Shown: positions 42,826-52,611, counted from the first letter of the stretch. The stretch: 55,765 nucleotides of DNA from Chromohalobacter sp. 11-W (GCF_029889905.1 NZ_JARANZ010000016.1:1-55765); one strand, 5' to 3'. A program made the numbers and translations. Notes: generated from the sequence alone by a model not told the origin.

Positions 42826-43923
42826 TCAGCGGCTCCGGCTCAGCTCTCGGGAAAGCCGATGGTTGTCGTCACTGACTCGCTCAATGACCGACGTGGAAAG
42901 ATAGTGTCGAGCTCGATCTTCTACATGGGCAATGAGTCGATCCTCGCTCAAGGTAGCGGACCAGTCCTCGCCTTGTGCCAACGAATCCCGCTCTTGGTGA
43001 TGAAGCGTCAGCCACTTGGCGCACCAAGTAGTCGACCATAACCACATGGCCCGTCGCGTGGCCACCAAGGCTTCGACATCCATCACGTCATTGGTGGTGT
43101 ACCGAGCCGCCCACCAGTGTCTATAAAAGTCCACCACGGTGGCGGTATCCAAGACGGCGTAACTCGCCGGATCCCATGTCGTGGAGGTATAAAGCGATGC
43201 ATGGGCAAGATCCAACCCGGGGTGGCCGTAACGGCACTTCTCCAGATCGACCAGTACCGCCTTTCCCTCGGGCGTGATCAGGAAGTTACCAGGATGTGCA
43301 TCGAAACTGATCAGGCAGCGTTGGGAATCGACACGCTTGGCGAGTTCATGATCATCGTCGAATAGGGCAAGCGCCGTGTCGATGCGACGTCTCGCCGAAT
43401 CGGAAACCGGCGCGTTGTCGAGATAGTCAGCCTGCTCCAGTACTTCGTCGCGCATGGCCGTCCAGGGAGAATGTGGGCTGGCCAAGGGTGGACGCTCATC
43501 GACTGGGGGCACAGCGATCTCATGAAGATGTGCCAGCGCCTCCCCGATTGCCGGCAAGTCGTCGGGCAACTTTGCTGGCCGCCCCTCGATGGCGCTAACG
43601 AGCAGGCCGCCGCGGGGAAAGTCGGCACTGATTGGCAGGATGGCGTGGAGATCCGGTGTATGGCCGCTCTGTGCGGCGCGTCGAAAACAGTTCGCCTGAT
43701 AGTCTAGATTGGTCGCCGGGTCGAGCTGCATCTGACTCTGCTTGGGCAGTCTTGCTATCCAATCGGGACCGGTGTCACGCGAGATCCAGACATGATCATG
43801 TGCTAGGCCGGTATCCGGCAGCGCGGCGAGACGAACGACCGTGTTGTCGATGGCGATCAAAGCCTTGTGCAATTGAGATAGACGTTCGACAGAGAACAAG
43901 GAGGAGGGCGTAAAATCGACCAA
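42826..43923 (-). CDS. Aminoglycoside-phosphotransferase/choline-kinase-like enzyme
   Basis: About 365 residues from a TTG at 43923, with AGGAG upstream. The catalytic loop is ISFDAHPGNFLITPEGKAVLVDLEKC, the Brenner-type motif of APH/choline kinases, and an N-terminal lobe with DHVWISRDTGPDWIARLPK. The substrate is unknown; phosphorylation of a small alcohol or amine is likely. An in-frame extension to 44016 runs through the tandem repeats and gives meaningless CRI-CRT-CRI residues, so I reject it. Convergent with the DUF302 gene. Confidence 0.75.
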   Translation of the reverse strand: MVDFTPSSLFSVERLSQLHKALIAIDNTVVRLAALPDTGLAHDHVWISRDTGPDWIARLPKQSQMQLDPATNLDYQANCFRRAAQSGHTPDLHAILPISADFPRGGLLVSAIEGRPAKLPDDLPAIGEALAHLHEIAVPPVDERPPLASPHSPWTAMRDEVLEQADYLDNAPVSDSARRRIDTALALFDDDHELAKRVDSQRCLISFDAHPGNFLITPEGKAVLVDLEKCRYGHPGLDLAHASLYTSTTWDPASYAVLDTATVVDFYRHWWAARYTTNDVMDVEALVATRRAMWLWSTTWCAKWLTLHHQERDSLAQGEDWSATLSEDRLIAHVEDRARHYLSTSVIERVSDDNHRLSRELSRSR

Positions 43924-43963
43924 GGAAGAGACACTCCTGGGGAATGGGTTAGCTGCTACTGCT

Positions 43964-44035
43964 ATTCGACATAGTTCTAATGTTCGACATCGTGCCAATA
44001 TTCGACATGGTTCCAATATTCAACATAGTGCCAAA
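43964..44035. repeat. Four tandem 18-bp repeats
   Basis: Four head-to-tail copies of an 18-base unit, consensus ATTCGACATaGTtCcAAT, at 43964-43981, 43982-43999, 44000-44017 and 44018-44035, each with 1-4 changes. They lie upstream of the APH-like gene, which reads leftward, and within the gap to DUF748 (44235). Unit length is not a multiple of a helix turn. The rest of 44036-44234 shows no gene. Confidence 0.9.
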
Positions 44036-44234
44036 ATGGCTGACATATTCTGTTAGTCGCAGAAAGGGTCAATACCTTTCTGGTTTCTAGCGACACTCGC
44101 TGCCGCGACGCGCTCTAAAGTAACTGTAACGACAAGCCGCCGTTGCGGCTAGCCTGGCCTGCGACTGGCGGGGCCACGCTGACGATGTCACGCTGATAAG
44201 TATTCCTCCATGATCTGACAAGACGGAAAATGAC

Positions 44235-46055
44235 ATGCCGCATTCCCATCGCAGCATGGCGCGACCGGCGCGCAAGCGTCGCCTCGGTATAGGGCTGAGT
44301 GTGCTGGCGGCGCTGGTGCTGCTATTTCTGGTCGCCTGGCTGTGGGCGTTACCGGCGTATATCGATCAGCGTCTCAGCCAGATGCTGGCCGAGCGTAGCG
44401 GTCGCCAGGTGACCATCACCGACGTCACCCTCACCCCATGGCGCCACCAGGTGACTCTCGACGGGCTACGTATCGCTGGCCAGGCCGACACGCCGGTTTT
44501 CTCGAGCCAACGGGTGGTGGCGATCCTCGATTGGCACTCGTTGTTCGAATCGGGCTGGCGTTTCGAGCGCATCGACCTAAAAGCCCCGCGTCTGCAACTG
44601 ATCTGGCGTGCTGGGGGCGAGTGGAACCTGGCCCAGCTATTCGGCGGTGACGGTGGGGGTGGTGAATCGGCACCACTGCGTATCGCTCAACTCAACGTCA
44701 GCGATGGTCGACTGGACTGGATCAACCGGCGCCCCGATAAGCCGCTGACGCTGAGCCTCAAAAGCCTCGATCTAGAGGTGCGTCATTATGACAACAGCGA
44801 TGATCGGCCCTTCTCTCTGCAAGGTCAGGCAAATTGGAATGGCGGCACTCTGAAGGGGGAGGGCGAGATGGGCTTCTCGCCGTGGACGGTGGATGTCGAT
44901 CTCGACGCGGACCAAGTGCCACTGACCACGCTATCGGGCTATCTGGCACATGTCGTTCGCGCCGAGCCGGTGGCGGGCTCGCTTGGCGCGCAGATTCGTT
45001 TACGCGCGGGCCGCGCCAGCGGTGCCGGTACACAGGTCAACGGTCAGGGCGTGATAGAAGGACTCGCGATGCGTGATCCCAATAAGGATCAGACCATCGC
45101 CCGCGCCGAACGCTTCGCCGTGGAGGGGCTGAGGTTCGCCAGCGCGCAGCCTGAATTGACCGCCGAGCGGGTATCGCTTGCGGCACCTTGGCTCGATGTG
45201 ACGATCGATGAACAACTCGACACCAATCTCACCGCCTGGCGCCCGCCGGCATCGAGCCGTGGTTCTGAGGATGGGGGCTCCGCGGGCGGCGGCATGCGCT
45301 ACGCGATCGATACCCTGTCCATCGAGCGTGGTGCGATGGCCTTCGTTGATCGTCACCTGCCGCGCCCGTTCGAGCTCGATTTTTCGGCGCTGAATGGCGA
45401 GTGGCGACAGCTCAACTCCGACCAGCCGGGTGATGGCCAGTTGTCGCTCGAAGGGCAGGTGGCCGATGGTTCGCCACTGCGCATCGAGGGCGCTTTCGAT
45501 CCGCTCGGTGACGTCATGAACGGCAACCTGAACTTGCACTTCGAACGCCTTGATCTTGAGACCTTAGCGCCCTACTTGCGCGAGTTCGGTGGCTATGCTG
45601 TCGAGCGTGGCCAGGCGACGTTGGATCTCGACTATCGGTTCGATCAGGGCCGCCTGCAGGCGCAGAATCATCTCGTTTTGCATCGGCTCAAGCTAGGCGA
45701 AGAGGTCGATGCCTCGGCTACTGACCTGCCGCTCAAGACGCTGGTCGGTGTCCTGAAGAGCGACGACGGCACCATTGAGCTCGATATCCCCATGCGCTTG
45801 CCACTCGACGATCCCGGATCGGTGGACTTTGGCAGTGTTGCCGGTCAGGCGATCCGCGAGGCGCTCGAGAACCTGGTGTCATCGCCACTGGAAACCCTCT
45901 CCGAGGTGGTCGGTGGCAGCCAGGGCAGTCCTGCAAGCGACAATGGCGAAAGACCCCGTCGCGGTGAGAGTGATGAGAGTAGTAAGAGCGGCGGAAGTGA
46001 CAAGAGTAGCGAGGATGGCCCAGCGCTCTACGAGCGTGCCCGCACCCTTCAATGA
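44235..46055 (+). CDS. DUF748 (AsmA-like) envelope protein
   Basis: 606 residues. One N-terminal membrane anchor (IGLSVLAALVLLFLVAWLWALPAYI, ~17-41), then a long periplasmic region with the DUF748 pattern, ending in the low-complexity tail PASDNGERPRRGESDESSKSGG. AsmA-like proteins bridge or service the cell envelope and lipid transport. GGAAAATGAC precedes the start. Confidence 0.8.
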   Translation: MPHSHRSMARPARKRRLGIGLSVLAALVLLFLVAWLWALPAYIDQRLSQMLAERSGRQVTITDVTLTPWRHQVTLDGLRIAGQADTPVFSSQRVVAILDWHSLFESGWRFERIDLKAPRLQLIWRAGGEWNLAQLFGGDGGGGESAPLRIAQLNVSDGRLDWINRRPDKPLTLSLKSLDLEVRHYDNSDDRPFSLQGQANWNGGTLKGEGEMGFSPWTVDVDLDADQVPLTTLSGYLAHVVRAEPVAGSLGAQIRLRAGRASGAGTQVNGQGVIEGLAMRDPNKDQTIARAERFAVEGLRFASAQPELTAERVSLAAPWLDVTIDEQLDTNLTAWRPPASSRGSEDGGSAGGGMRYAIDTLSIERGAMAFVDRHLPRPFELDFSALNGEWRQLNSDQPGDGQLSLEGQVADGSPLRIEGAFDPLGDVMNGNLNLHFERLDLETLAPYLREFGGYAVERGQATLDLDYRFDQGRLQAQNHLVLHRLKLGEEVDASATDLPLKTLVGVLKSDDGTIELDIPMRLPLDDPGSVDFGSVAGQAIREALENLVSSPLETLSEVVGGSQGSPASDNGERPRRGESDESSKSGGSDKSSEDGPALYERARTLQ

Positions 46056-46058
46056 GCG

Positions 46059-46832
46059 TCAGTGCGGCGGGTAGCGCGTTAACGGCTCCTGCCGGAAGTA
46101 GCGGGCGAGCAGTGCGTACAGCTCGGGATAGGCGGCGTTCAGGACATCGGGAGCGGTGAAGAATGTTTCGCAGCAGACCGCGAAGCATTCGCCGGGGTGC
46201 GTGGCGGCGTAGTCGTCGATGGGCGTGGCTTCGCCGCGTTCGAGGTGCCCCTGTAGGTCGTTCCATACGTCGGTGAAGACGCGGTGCCAATCGCGCGGGT
46301 CGATATCGCGCGGCAGGGATGGAAAGCCGTCGGCATCCAGTGAGTTGCCCATGTCCAGCTTATGGGCGAATTCGTGAATGACGACGTTGAAGCCGCCCCA
46401 GTCACCACTTTGTTGAATATCCGACAGGGCTAGGACGATGGGGCCTTGGTGCCAGGTCTCGCCGACGCGTTCGTCTTCGTATTCGTGGACCACGCCGGCT
46501 TCATCCATCTCCTCGACCTTGCGGCGGAAGGCCTCCGGCAGCACGAGAATCTCATGGACGTTGGCAAAGGCCTCGCGGGCGTCACTCTCCGACCAGTAGA
46601 GCGTCATCAGGCAGGCCTGGGCGACCAGCGCCAGCCGCGCGGGCAGGTCGAACAACTCGTCGTCGAATAACGAAAGCCGCTTGCGACGCAGGAATGCCCA
46701 GGCGCGCTCCCCGAGGCGTCTGGCGTCGTCCTCGGGGAGCGCCATCAACAGTGGCACCCGGGCCTGGCCTTCGGCCCAGGCCTCGGCGGGGAAGGGATGG
46801 CGCTCGCCACGCCAGGCGTTCCACCATTTCAT
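46059..46832 (-). CDS. mtfA: MtfA-like M90 zinc metallopeptidase
   Basis: 257 residues. The zinc motif HEFAH is at 153-157, followed by KLDMGNSLDADGFPSLP, and the third ligand is probably E in ECFAVCCETFF. E. coli MtfA controls the Mlc repressor and sugar uptake; whether that applies here is not known. AAGGAG precedes the start. Three bases from the convergent DUF748 stop. Confidence 0.85.
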   Translation of the reverse strand: MKWWNAWRGERHPFPAEAWAEGQARVPLLMALPEDDARRLGERAWAFLRRKRLSLFDDELFDLPARLALVAQACLMTLYWSESDAREAFANVHEILVLPEAFRRKVEEMDEAGVVHEYEDERVGETWHQGPIVLALSDIQQSGDWGGFNVVIHEFAHKLDMGNSLDADGFPSLPRDIDPRDWHRVFTDVWNDLQGHLERGEATPIDDYAATHPGECFAVCCETFFTAPDVLNAAYPELYALLARYFRQEPLTRYPPH

Positions 46833-46863
46833 CGTCGAACTCCTTTCCGCCGTTTCCCGCGAC

Positions 46864-48435
46864 TCAGGTGTCTTCCTGGCGCGAGCCCGACTTCCACGAC
46901 CAGTCTCGCCAGCGCAGGTCGAACAGATCCTGGCGGCGGTCCTTCAGGTTGGTGACCGAGCCTTCGTTGCGCACCACTGTGAGACGGGTCAGGTCGAGAT
47001 CCGAGAACATGATCATCTCGGTATTGGGGGTGGTTTCGGCCAGCACCGCATCGTGGGGGAAGGCGAAGTCCGAGGGTGAGAACACCGAGGACTGCGCGTA
47101 TTGAATCTCCATGTTCTCTATCGACGGCACGTTGCCGACGCTCCCGCATAGCACCACGTAGCACTCGTTTTCGATGGCGCGCGCCTGAGAGCAGTGGCGC
47201 ACGCGCAAGTAACCGTTCTTGGTATCCGTCCAGAACGGCACGAAGAGGATGTCCATGTCCTGATCGGCGAGCAGCCGCGAGAGCTCTGGAAACTCGACGT
47301 CGTAGCAAATCAGAATGCCGATTCGACCGGCGTCGGTGTCGAAGACACGCAGGTCGTCGCCGCCTTCGATGATCCAGTCGCGGCGCTCCTGTGGCGTGAT
47401 GTGCAGTTTGGCTTGTGCCTCGATGTCGCCGTCGCGGTGGAAGAGATAGGAGATGTTGTAGAGATGCCCGTCGTCGTGTTCCTCGATCATCGAACCGGCG
47501 ATGATGTTGATATTGTAGGACACCGCCATGCGTGACAGCTCGGTCTTGAAGTGCTCGGTGAAGCCGGCCAGAAAGCGTATGGCCGCGATTTGATCTTGCT
47601 GGGCGGCGCGATCCTGAAGGCCCATCAACGGTGCGTTGAAGAGCTCTGGGAAGATCGCGAAGTCGCTCTGGTAATCCGACAACGCATCGACGAAGTATTC
47701 AGCCTGTTGCAGCACCGCCTCCACCGAAGAAAACTCGCGCATCTGCCATTGCACTGCGCCCACTCGCACCTGCGTCTTGCGGGTATCGAGCACCGATTCG
47801 GCCGGCTCGAAAAGGATGTTGTTCCACTCCAGCAGGGTCGCGTAGCCCTGGGACTTTTCGTCCTCCGGTAGGTACTTGCGCAACAGCCGCTTGACCTGAA
47901 AATCGTTGGCCAGCTGAAAGGACAGGATGGGGTCGTGGATCTCCTTGCGCGAGACCTGATCCAGATACTCGGCCGGCGACATTTCGCTGGCGTGCTGGTG
48001 GTAGTTGGGGATTCGGCCGCCGGCAAGAATGGCACGCATATTCAGTGACTTACACAGATCCTTGCGGGCTTCGTAGAGGCGTCTGCCGAGCCGGTAGCCG
48101 CGATAAGCCGGATCGATCAGCACATCCAGGCCATACATGGCGTCGCCCTTGGGGGCGTTGAGGATGATCTCCCGCTGATCCATCAAATCGTCGTAGCGGT
48201 GCGGGTTGGAAAATTCCTCGTAGTCGACGCGCGCGGTCAGAGCCACGCCGACCAGTGTCTTATCGTCCTCGATGACGATCTGGCCGTCGGGGAACTCACT
48301 GATCAGTCGCTCGATGGTGCGCTTGGGCCAGGCGCCACCGATGTCGTGATAGACCCGGTCCATCAGCGTCTTGAGCTGCGGATAGTCCTCGGGCGTCAGG
48401 TTACGAAGATTGAGGTGAAGATCGTCGAGGGACAT
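46864..48435 (-). CDS. GNAT acetyltransferase-nitrilase fusion
   Basis: 523 residues. Residues ~1-205 have the GNAT fold (LDVLIDPAYRGYRLGRRLYEARKDL), residues ~222-505 a carbon-nitrogen hydrolase with the catalytic triad E264 (FPELFNAP), K343 (AKLHITPQER) and C377 (ILICYDVEFPE). This fusion is found in many bacteria; its substrate is not established. AGGA precedes the start. Confidence 0.87.
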   Translation of the reverse strand: MSLDDLHLNLRNLTPEDYPQLKTLMDRVYHDIGGAWPKRTIERLISEFPDGQIVIEDDKTLVGVALTARVDYEEFSNPHRYDDLMDQREIILNAPKGDAMYGLDVLIDPAYRGYRLGRRLYEARKDLCKSLNMRAILAGGRIPNYHQHASEMSPAEYLDQVSRKEIHDPILSFQLANDFQVKRLLRKYLPEDEKSQGYATLLEWNNILFEPAESVLDTRKTQVRVGAVQWQMREFSSVEAVLQQAEYFVDALSDYQSDFAIFPELFNAPLMGLQDRAAQQDQIAAIRFLAGFTEHFKTELSRMAVSYNINIIAGSMIEEHDDGHLYNISYLFHRDGDIEAQAKLHITPQERRDWIIEGGDDLRVFDTDAGRIGILICYDVEFPELSRLLADQDMDILFVPFWTDTKNGYLRVRHCSQARAIENECYVVLCGSVGNVPSIENMEIQYAQSSVFSPSDFAFPHDAVLAETTPNTEMIMFSDLDLTRLTVVRNEGSVTNLKDRRQDLFDLRWRDWSWKSGSRQEDT

Positions 48436-48538
48436 GTAGGCGTCCTGCGTTGCGGATACGAAAGTGAGTGCTAGTGTATCACGCAGGGTGCGTGGCCCAT
48501 GAGGCCACGGTTGGGCAGTGGCACGCCCCTACCTACCG

Positions 48539-48563
48539 AAAAGCCCTGCTCTGGGCAGGGCTT
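48539..48563 (-). terminator. Terminator downstream of the NhaC gene
   Basis: AAGCCCTGC (48541-48549) pairs with GCAGGGCTT (48555-48563) around five bases; on the minus strand the stem ends in TTTTCGG. It lies 31 bases beyond the antiporter's stop at 48595. A second, smaller hairpin (CGTGGCC/GGCCACG) follows at 48491-48509. Confidence 0.7.
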
Positions 48564-48594
48564 GTCAGATCACGAGAGAACGCTCGGTGGCGTG

Positions 48595-50034
48595 CTATGA
48601 GGCTTGGAAGTTCTGCCGCGTGTTGGCGTTGTCTTGTGCCTCGGCCTTGGGCTGGGTTCTCCAGATGGCGATGTTGGCGTAGCCATAGAAGATCGAGATC
48701 ACGATCACCAGCATGTGGTACCAGAGGAAGGGCAGGTAAGTCATGGTCGAGACGCCGAGAGTCGTCGCCATGAACACACCGCCGTCGGTCCAGGGCACCA
48801 TTGGAGTCGTGATGGTGCCGCCCGCTTCGGCATTGCGCGAGAGCACCCGCCGATCAACGCCTTGGTCGTCGTAATTCTTCCCGGTGATGGTGCTGGCGGT
48901 GATCAGCGAAACGTAGGCTGCGCCACCGAAGAAGTTACCGAAGAACCCGCCTAGCATGGTCGAAACCGTCAAACGACCTGGATTATTGGCCCAGCGCAAA
49001 AAGCCATTGCTGATCGTCTTGAGGATACCCACTTGGCTCATTAAGCCGCCGAGGCCCAAGGCGAATAGGATCAACGCCACGACACTGAGCATGGACTCGA
49101 TGCCGCCACGGTTGAGCAGCGTGTTTAGAAACTCCACGTCGGACTGCATGTCGTTGCCCACATAGGCGATGCGAATGGCATCGATGGGGCCGACACCCTG
49201 GGCCCACCAGGCGCAGATACTGCCCAGGACGGCGCCGAAGGTGATGACTGGAATGGCCGGGTAGCGACGGGTCAGCAGCCCGATCACGATCACCGCCGGC
49301 AGCAGTAGCCATGGGCTGATGGTGAAATTGGTTTCTAGTGCTTGCATGGCGACAGTGGCGCGCGAGGTGTCCACATCGCCGCTGACATAAAAGAAGCCGA
49401 CGACCAGAAACAGAATCGATGCAATCGGAATGGCGAGTGCGCTGACCGTCATCATGGAACGGATGTGATCAATCAGATTGACCTTGCACAGTGATGCGGT
49501 CATCACCGTGGTGTCGGACAGCGGCGACATCTTGTCGCCGACGTACGCGCCGGAGATGACGGCGCCGGCCACCAACGGCAGTGGAATGCCGAAGCTATGA
49601 CCGATCCCCATCATGGCGACGCCGGCGGTGCCTGCGGTACCGAAAGAAGTGCCGGTGGACAGCGAAGTCAGGGCGCAGATCACGAAGGCGGCGAACAGGA
49701 ATATCTGCGGGTTCATCACCGTCAGCCCGTAGTAGATGATGCTGGGCACGATGCCCCCGGCGATCCAGGTGCCGATCAGGGCGCCGACGGTGGTGAGAAC
49801 CAGCACTGCTTCCATGCCATTATGAATGCCGTCGATGAGGCCTTCCTGCATGTCGGCATAGGCCATCTTGAGCTTCAGGCCAAGTGCCATGACCAGAAAC
49901 CAGGAAGCGAACAGCGCAAGCTGAATGGGTAGACCGAGCACGTTGATGCTGAGGAATATGATGGCGATAAAGCCCACCATGATGGTCAGCACTTCGGTCA
50001 TTCTGGGTAGCCTAGGGGCATTGGATGAGGACAT
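48595..50034 (-). CDS. nhaC: NhaC-type Na+/H+ antiporter
   Basis: 479 residues with about twelve membrane segments. It shows family runs such as SGAYVGDKMSPLSDTTVMTAS and GTAGTAGVAMMGIGHSFGIP. NhaC exports sodium for protons, useful for a halophile; some relatives exchange organic acids. AAGGAG precedes the start. It follows the D-hydroxyproline dehydrogenase by 43 bases on the same strand, which could mean a solute-coupled transporter for that pathway. Confidence 0.85.
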   Translation of the reverse strand: MSSSNAPRLPRMTEVLTIMVGFIAIIFLSINVLGLPIQLALFASWFLVMALGLKLKMAYADMQEGLIDGIHNGMEAVLVLTTVGALIGTWIAGGIVPSIIYYGLTVMNPQIFLFAAFVICALTSLSTGTSFGTAGTAGVAMMGIGHSFGIPLPLVAGAVISGAYVGDKMSPLSDTTVMTASLCKVNLIDHIRSMMTVSALAIPIASILFLVVGFFYVSGDVDTSRATVAMQALETNFTISPWLLLPAVIVIGLLTRRYPAIPVITFGAVLGSICAWWAQGVGPIDAIRIAYVGNDMQSDVEFLNTLLNRGGIESMLSVVALILFALGLGGLMSQVGILKTISNGFLRWANNPGRLTVSTMLGGFFGNFFGGAAYVSLITASTITGKNYDDQGVDRRVLSRNAEAGGTITTPMVPWTDGGVFMATTLGVSTMTYLPFLWYHMLVIVISIFYGYANIAIWRTQPKAEAQDNANTRQNFQAS

Positions 50035-50077
50035 GATATCTCCTTTGGTCTTGTTGTCTGAGTTGAGGGGATTGCGT

Positions 50078-51400
50078 TTAGAAGCGATCGAGCCGATAGG
50101 GGGTCAACTCGGGAAGTGCTTGGTCGGTAGCAGGGGGAGCGTGTCGGGATGCGTCGCCCCCCGCCGTTCCTTGCATTGCCAACCCGGCTATAAGCTCGGC
50201 CGTCACCGCAGCTTGGGTAAGACCCAGATGGTGATGCCCGAAAGCCAGCAGCACCCTGCCGTCTTTCGCACTATCGATGACGGGCAGCGAGTCGGGCAGG
50301 GAAGGGCGAAAGCCCATCCAGGGCGTTGCCTCGGCGGCATCGAGCGGCGTCTTGAAAAGGCCTTGGCTCAAGCGATGTAGTTGCCAGGCCCGTGCCATAT
50401 TGGGCGGCCGCTTGAGGCCTGCAAATTCGACGGTGCCCGCCAGGCGCAGGCCTTCCGACATCGGCGTCATGATGAAACGGCGCTCCAGTGACGTCACCGC
50501 CGTGGGTAGACGCGACTGCTCGCCGGGCAGCATCAGGTGATAGCCGCGCTCGGTGTCCAATGGCACCCGCGTGCCAGTGAGGCTGGCGGTAAGCGCCGCC
50601 GAGTGTGCGCCGCAGGCCACCAACACCTGGCGTCCATGAAGCCGCTCCGAGGCGGTTGTCTCGAGTGTGACGCCATGGGAGTGAACATCGCCGGAGACGA
50701 CTTCGCCTTGGCAGAACTTGACGCCCTCGGCCTTGGCCGCTGCCACCAGACGTTGGACGACCGAGAGCGGGTCGACGACGTGGCCGGTAGCGGGAAAGAA
50801 CAAGCCACCGCGAATCGAGTCGGCGAGCTGCGGAGCCACGTCGCGAATGGCGTCTCCCTGCCAAGGCTCAACCGCCACGCCTTGTGCCGACATGCAGGTC
50901 TGTAGTGCCTCCAGGTCGGCGCGGGAACTTTCCTGCTCGTAGACCATGAAGGAGCCATCTTCCTGCAGCAGATGGGTGCCATCGACCGATTCAAGCAGGC
51001 GACGCCAGGCACTGAGGCTTACCTCGTTGAGCGCGCGAATGCCACTCACGCTGTTCTGGTAAGGCGCTTGGCGTAGATTCAACAACAGTCGAGTGAACCA
51101 AGGCAGTGCCTTGGGAACGTGACGCCAGTCCAGGCGCAGTGGCCCCATGGGGTCCATCAGCATGCGAGGCAGGCGTTTGAGGATCGATGCGTCGGCAAGG
51201 GGAAAGACTTGCTCGGTGGCCATGTGTCCCGCATTGCCAAAGGAAGCCCCCATACCTGGCGCTTGCTTGTCCACCACCAGCACTTGCAAGCCCTTCCGGC
51301 TCAGGGCGAGAGCACTTGCGATACCAACCACACCGGCACCGATAACGGTGACATCGGCATGGTTAGCGTCGTCTCGGCAGGCTTGGTCATATGAGCCCAT
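50078..51400 (-). CDS. DadA-like FAD dehydrogenase, probable D-hydroxyproline dehydrogenase
   Basis: 440 residues of the DAO/DadA family. The FAD site is DVTVIGAGVVGIASALALSRKG (16-37), with MGASFGNAGH and the C-terminal GFRPSLPDSLPVI and LLAFGHHHLGLTQA. DadA itself oxidises D-alanine; here the neighbours (epimerase, Pyr4H2C deaminase) point to cis-4-hydroxy-D-proline, giving 1-pyrroline-4-hydroxy-2-carboxylate. GAGGG precedes the start. The promoter region has the 17-bp motif at 51438. Confidence 0.82.
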   Translation of the reverse strand: MGSYDQACRDDANHADVTVIGAGVVGIASALALSRKGLQVLVVDKQAPGMGASFGNAGHMATEQVFPLADASILKRLPRMLMDPMGPLRLDWRHVPKALPWFTRLLLNLRQAPYQNSVSGIRALNEVSLSAWRRLLESVDGTHLLQEDGSFMVYEQESSRADLEALQTCMSAQGVAVEPWQGDAIRDVAPQLADSIRGGLFFPATGHVVDPLSVVQRLVAAAKAEGVKFCQGEVVSGDVHSHGVTLETTASERLHGRQVLVACGAHSAALTASLTGTRVPLDTERGYHLMLPGEQSRLPTAVTSLERRFIMTPMSEGLRLAGTVEFAGLKRPPNMARAWQLHRLSQGLFKTPLDAAEATPWMGFRPSLPDSLPVIDSAKDGRVLLAFGHHHLGLTQAAVTAELIAGLAMQGTAGGDASRHAPPATDQALPELTPYRLDRF

Positions 51401-51437
51401 AGGGGTCCCTCAACTGACAGATCATTTTGTATTTGTC

Positions 51438-51454
51438 GATTGTATAAAATATAA
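51438..51454 (+). promoter_or_regulatory. Shared 17-bp motif upstream of the D-hydroxyproline dehydrogenase
   Basis: GATTGTATAAAATATAA occurs here on the plus strand and, identically, on the minus strand upstream of the epimerase gene (54619-54635). TTGTATA also occurs near the GntR regulator gene. It may be a regulator site or promoter element of the hydroxyproline cluster. The rest of the 327-base gap 51401-51727 has no gene I can support. Confidence 0.6.
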
Positions 51455-51727
51455 GATATGTCGTTGCCAGCTTCAAGACGGAATTCGACCAAAGTCGTGA
51501 TGTGACGCGTGAATGACATCATCGGTAGCGGACGACTGAGGGATAGGGGCCGCATGGGGCTTGCCGTGGCGCCTTGGGTGGGCAACTCCGGGCGAGCAAA
51601 AGGGAGGATGCACCGACGCGCCGGCGCTGGGTCGGGTGATGGCCGAAGGTCCGACGCTTGGTGATTGGACAGTGTTGAAGAGAAGCGCTTGCGCTTGATG
51701 GGCGAGAGCCGGTTTATGAGGTGCCGG

Positions 51728-52399
51728 TCATGATGTTTCGGGCTGTTTAGCGCGCTCTTCCAACAGGGCGACGATGCCTTCGCAGGCTTCCTGAATATGC
51801 GTCTTCAACAACTCACAAGCCTTGTCGGCATCGCCCTGACGCGCCAGTTCGAGGAGTCCGTGGTGTTCCTGCTCGGCTTTCTCGATTTCCTGTGTGTAGA
51901 CCAACTGCATGCGAATATAGCGATCGGACTTGGTGTTCAATTGGCTGATCAGGGAGAGGGTTTCAGGTAGCTCGGCCGGGGCGTAAAGCGCCTGATGGAA
52001 GGCGAAGTTGTACTCGCTCCAGTTATCGATGTCGCCGCCGGAATTCAGCGCCTGGTCGTACTTGAGGAGGATGTCTTCGGCCTTTTTCAGGTCTGTGTCA
52101 GTTAGGCCATTGATGGCGTGGCGCAGTACGTAAGTCTCGAGCAAAACGCGAAGATCGAAAAGTTCGCGGATCTTGGCGACGGAAAGCTCGGTGGTGAAAG
52201 CCCCCCGGTGGGCGTGAAATTCGACCAGTCCTTCGGATTCCAGGGTCAGCAAGGCCTCGCGGACGGGGATGCGGCTGACGTCGTAGTCTTTGGCCAAGGC
52301 GTCCTGGCGCAGCTGGGTGCCGCCTTTGAATTCTCCGCCAAGGATACGCCCGCGTAGATCGTCCGCGACGAATTGCGCTCGTGTCTTGTAAGTCGCCAT
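51728..52399 (-). CDS. GntR/FCD-family regulator of the hydroxyproline cluster
   Basis: 223 residues from MATYKTRAQ (52399), with AAGGA five bases ahead. A GntR winged helix (RGRILGGEFKGGTQLRQDALAKDYDVSRIPVREALLTLESEGLV) precedes an all-helical FCD domain (LRVLLETYVLRHAI..., with metal/ligand residues DNWSEYNFAFHQALYAPA). It probably senses a pathway intermediate and controls the flanking genes. Confidence 0.85.
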   Translation of the reverse strand: MATYKTRAQFVADDLRGRILGGEFKGGTQLRQDALAKDYDVSRIPVREALLTLESEGLVEFHAHRGAFTTELSVAKIRELFDLRVLLETYVLRHAINGLTDTDLKKAEDILLKYDQALNSGGDIDNWSEYNFAFHQALYAPAELPETLSLISQLNTKSDRYIRMQLVYTQEIEKAEQEHHGLLELARQGDADKACELLKTHIQEACEGIVALLEERAKQPETS

Positions 52400-52433
52400 G
52401 GCCAGTCCTTGCCGAAGGTTGGAATTCGCATAC

Positions 52434-52441
52434 TGTATACA
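52434..52441. promoter_or_regulatory. TGTATACA palindrome upstream of the GntR gene
   Basis: A perfect eight-base palindrome, within TACTGTATACAAA, 35 bases before the regulator's start. GntR/FCD repressors usually bind short palindromes of the TGT-N-ACA type. Possible autoregulatory site; short enough to be chance. Confidence 0.45.
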
Positions 52442-52532
52442 AACTGCAATGAATGTCCAAGATGAAGGCATGGGACATCGCGTTCAGACCGCGCTATGCG
52501 AAAGCGCTCAGCTTGATGCATCGGGAAAGGCA

Positions 52533-52564
52533 GCCGGGAGGCCGGTCATCGTAGACCTCCCGGC
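52533..52564 (-). terminator. Hairpin downstream of the Pyr4H2C deaminase
   Basis: GCCGGGAGG (52533-52541) and CCTCCCGGC (52556-52564) form a nine-bp stem; on the minus strand it is followed by TGCCTTTCCCG. It lies 48 bases after the stop of the deaminase gene and would end the epimerase-deaminase transcript. Confidence 0.6.
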
Positions 52565-52611
52565 ATGGCAGTGAAGCGACACTTACAATGCCAAGATGTG
52601 AGGTGTCTCGT

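Noticed and set aside
43964-44035. CRISPR-like array
   Set aside because: The units are contiguous 18-mers with no spacers and no cas genes nearby.
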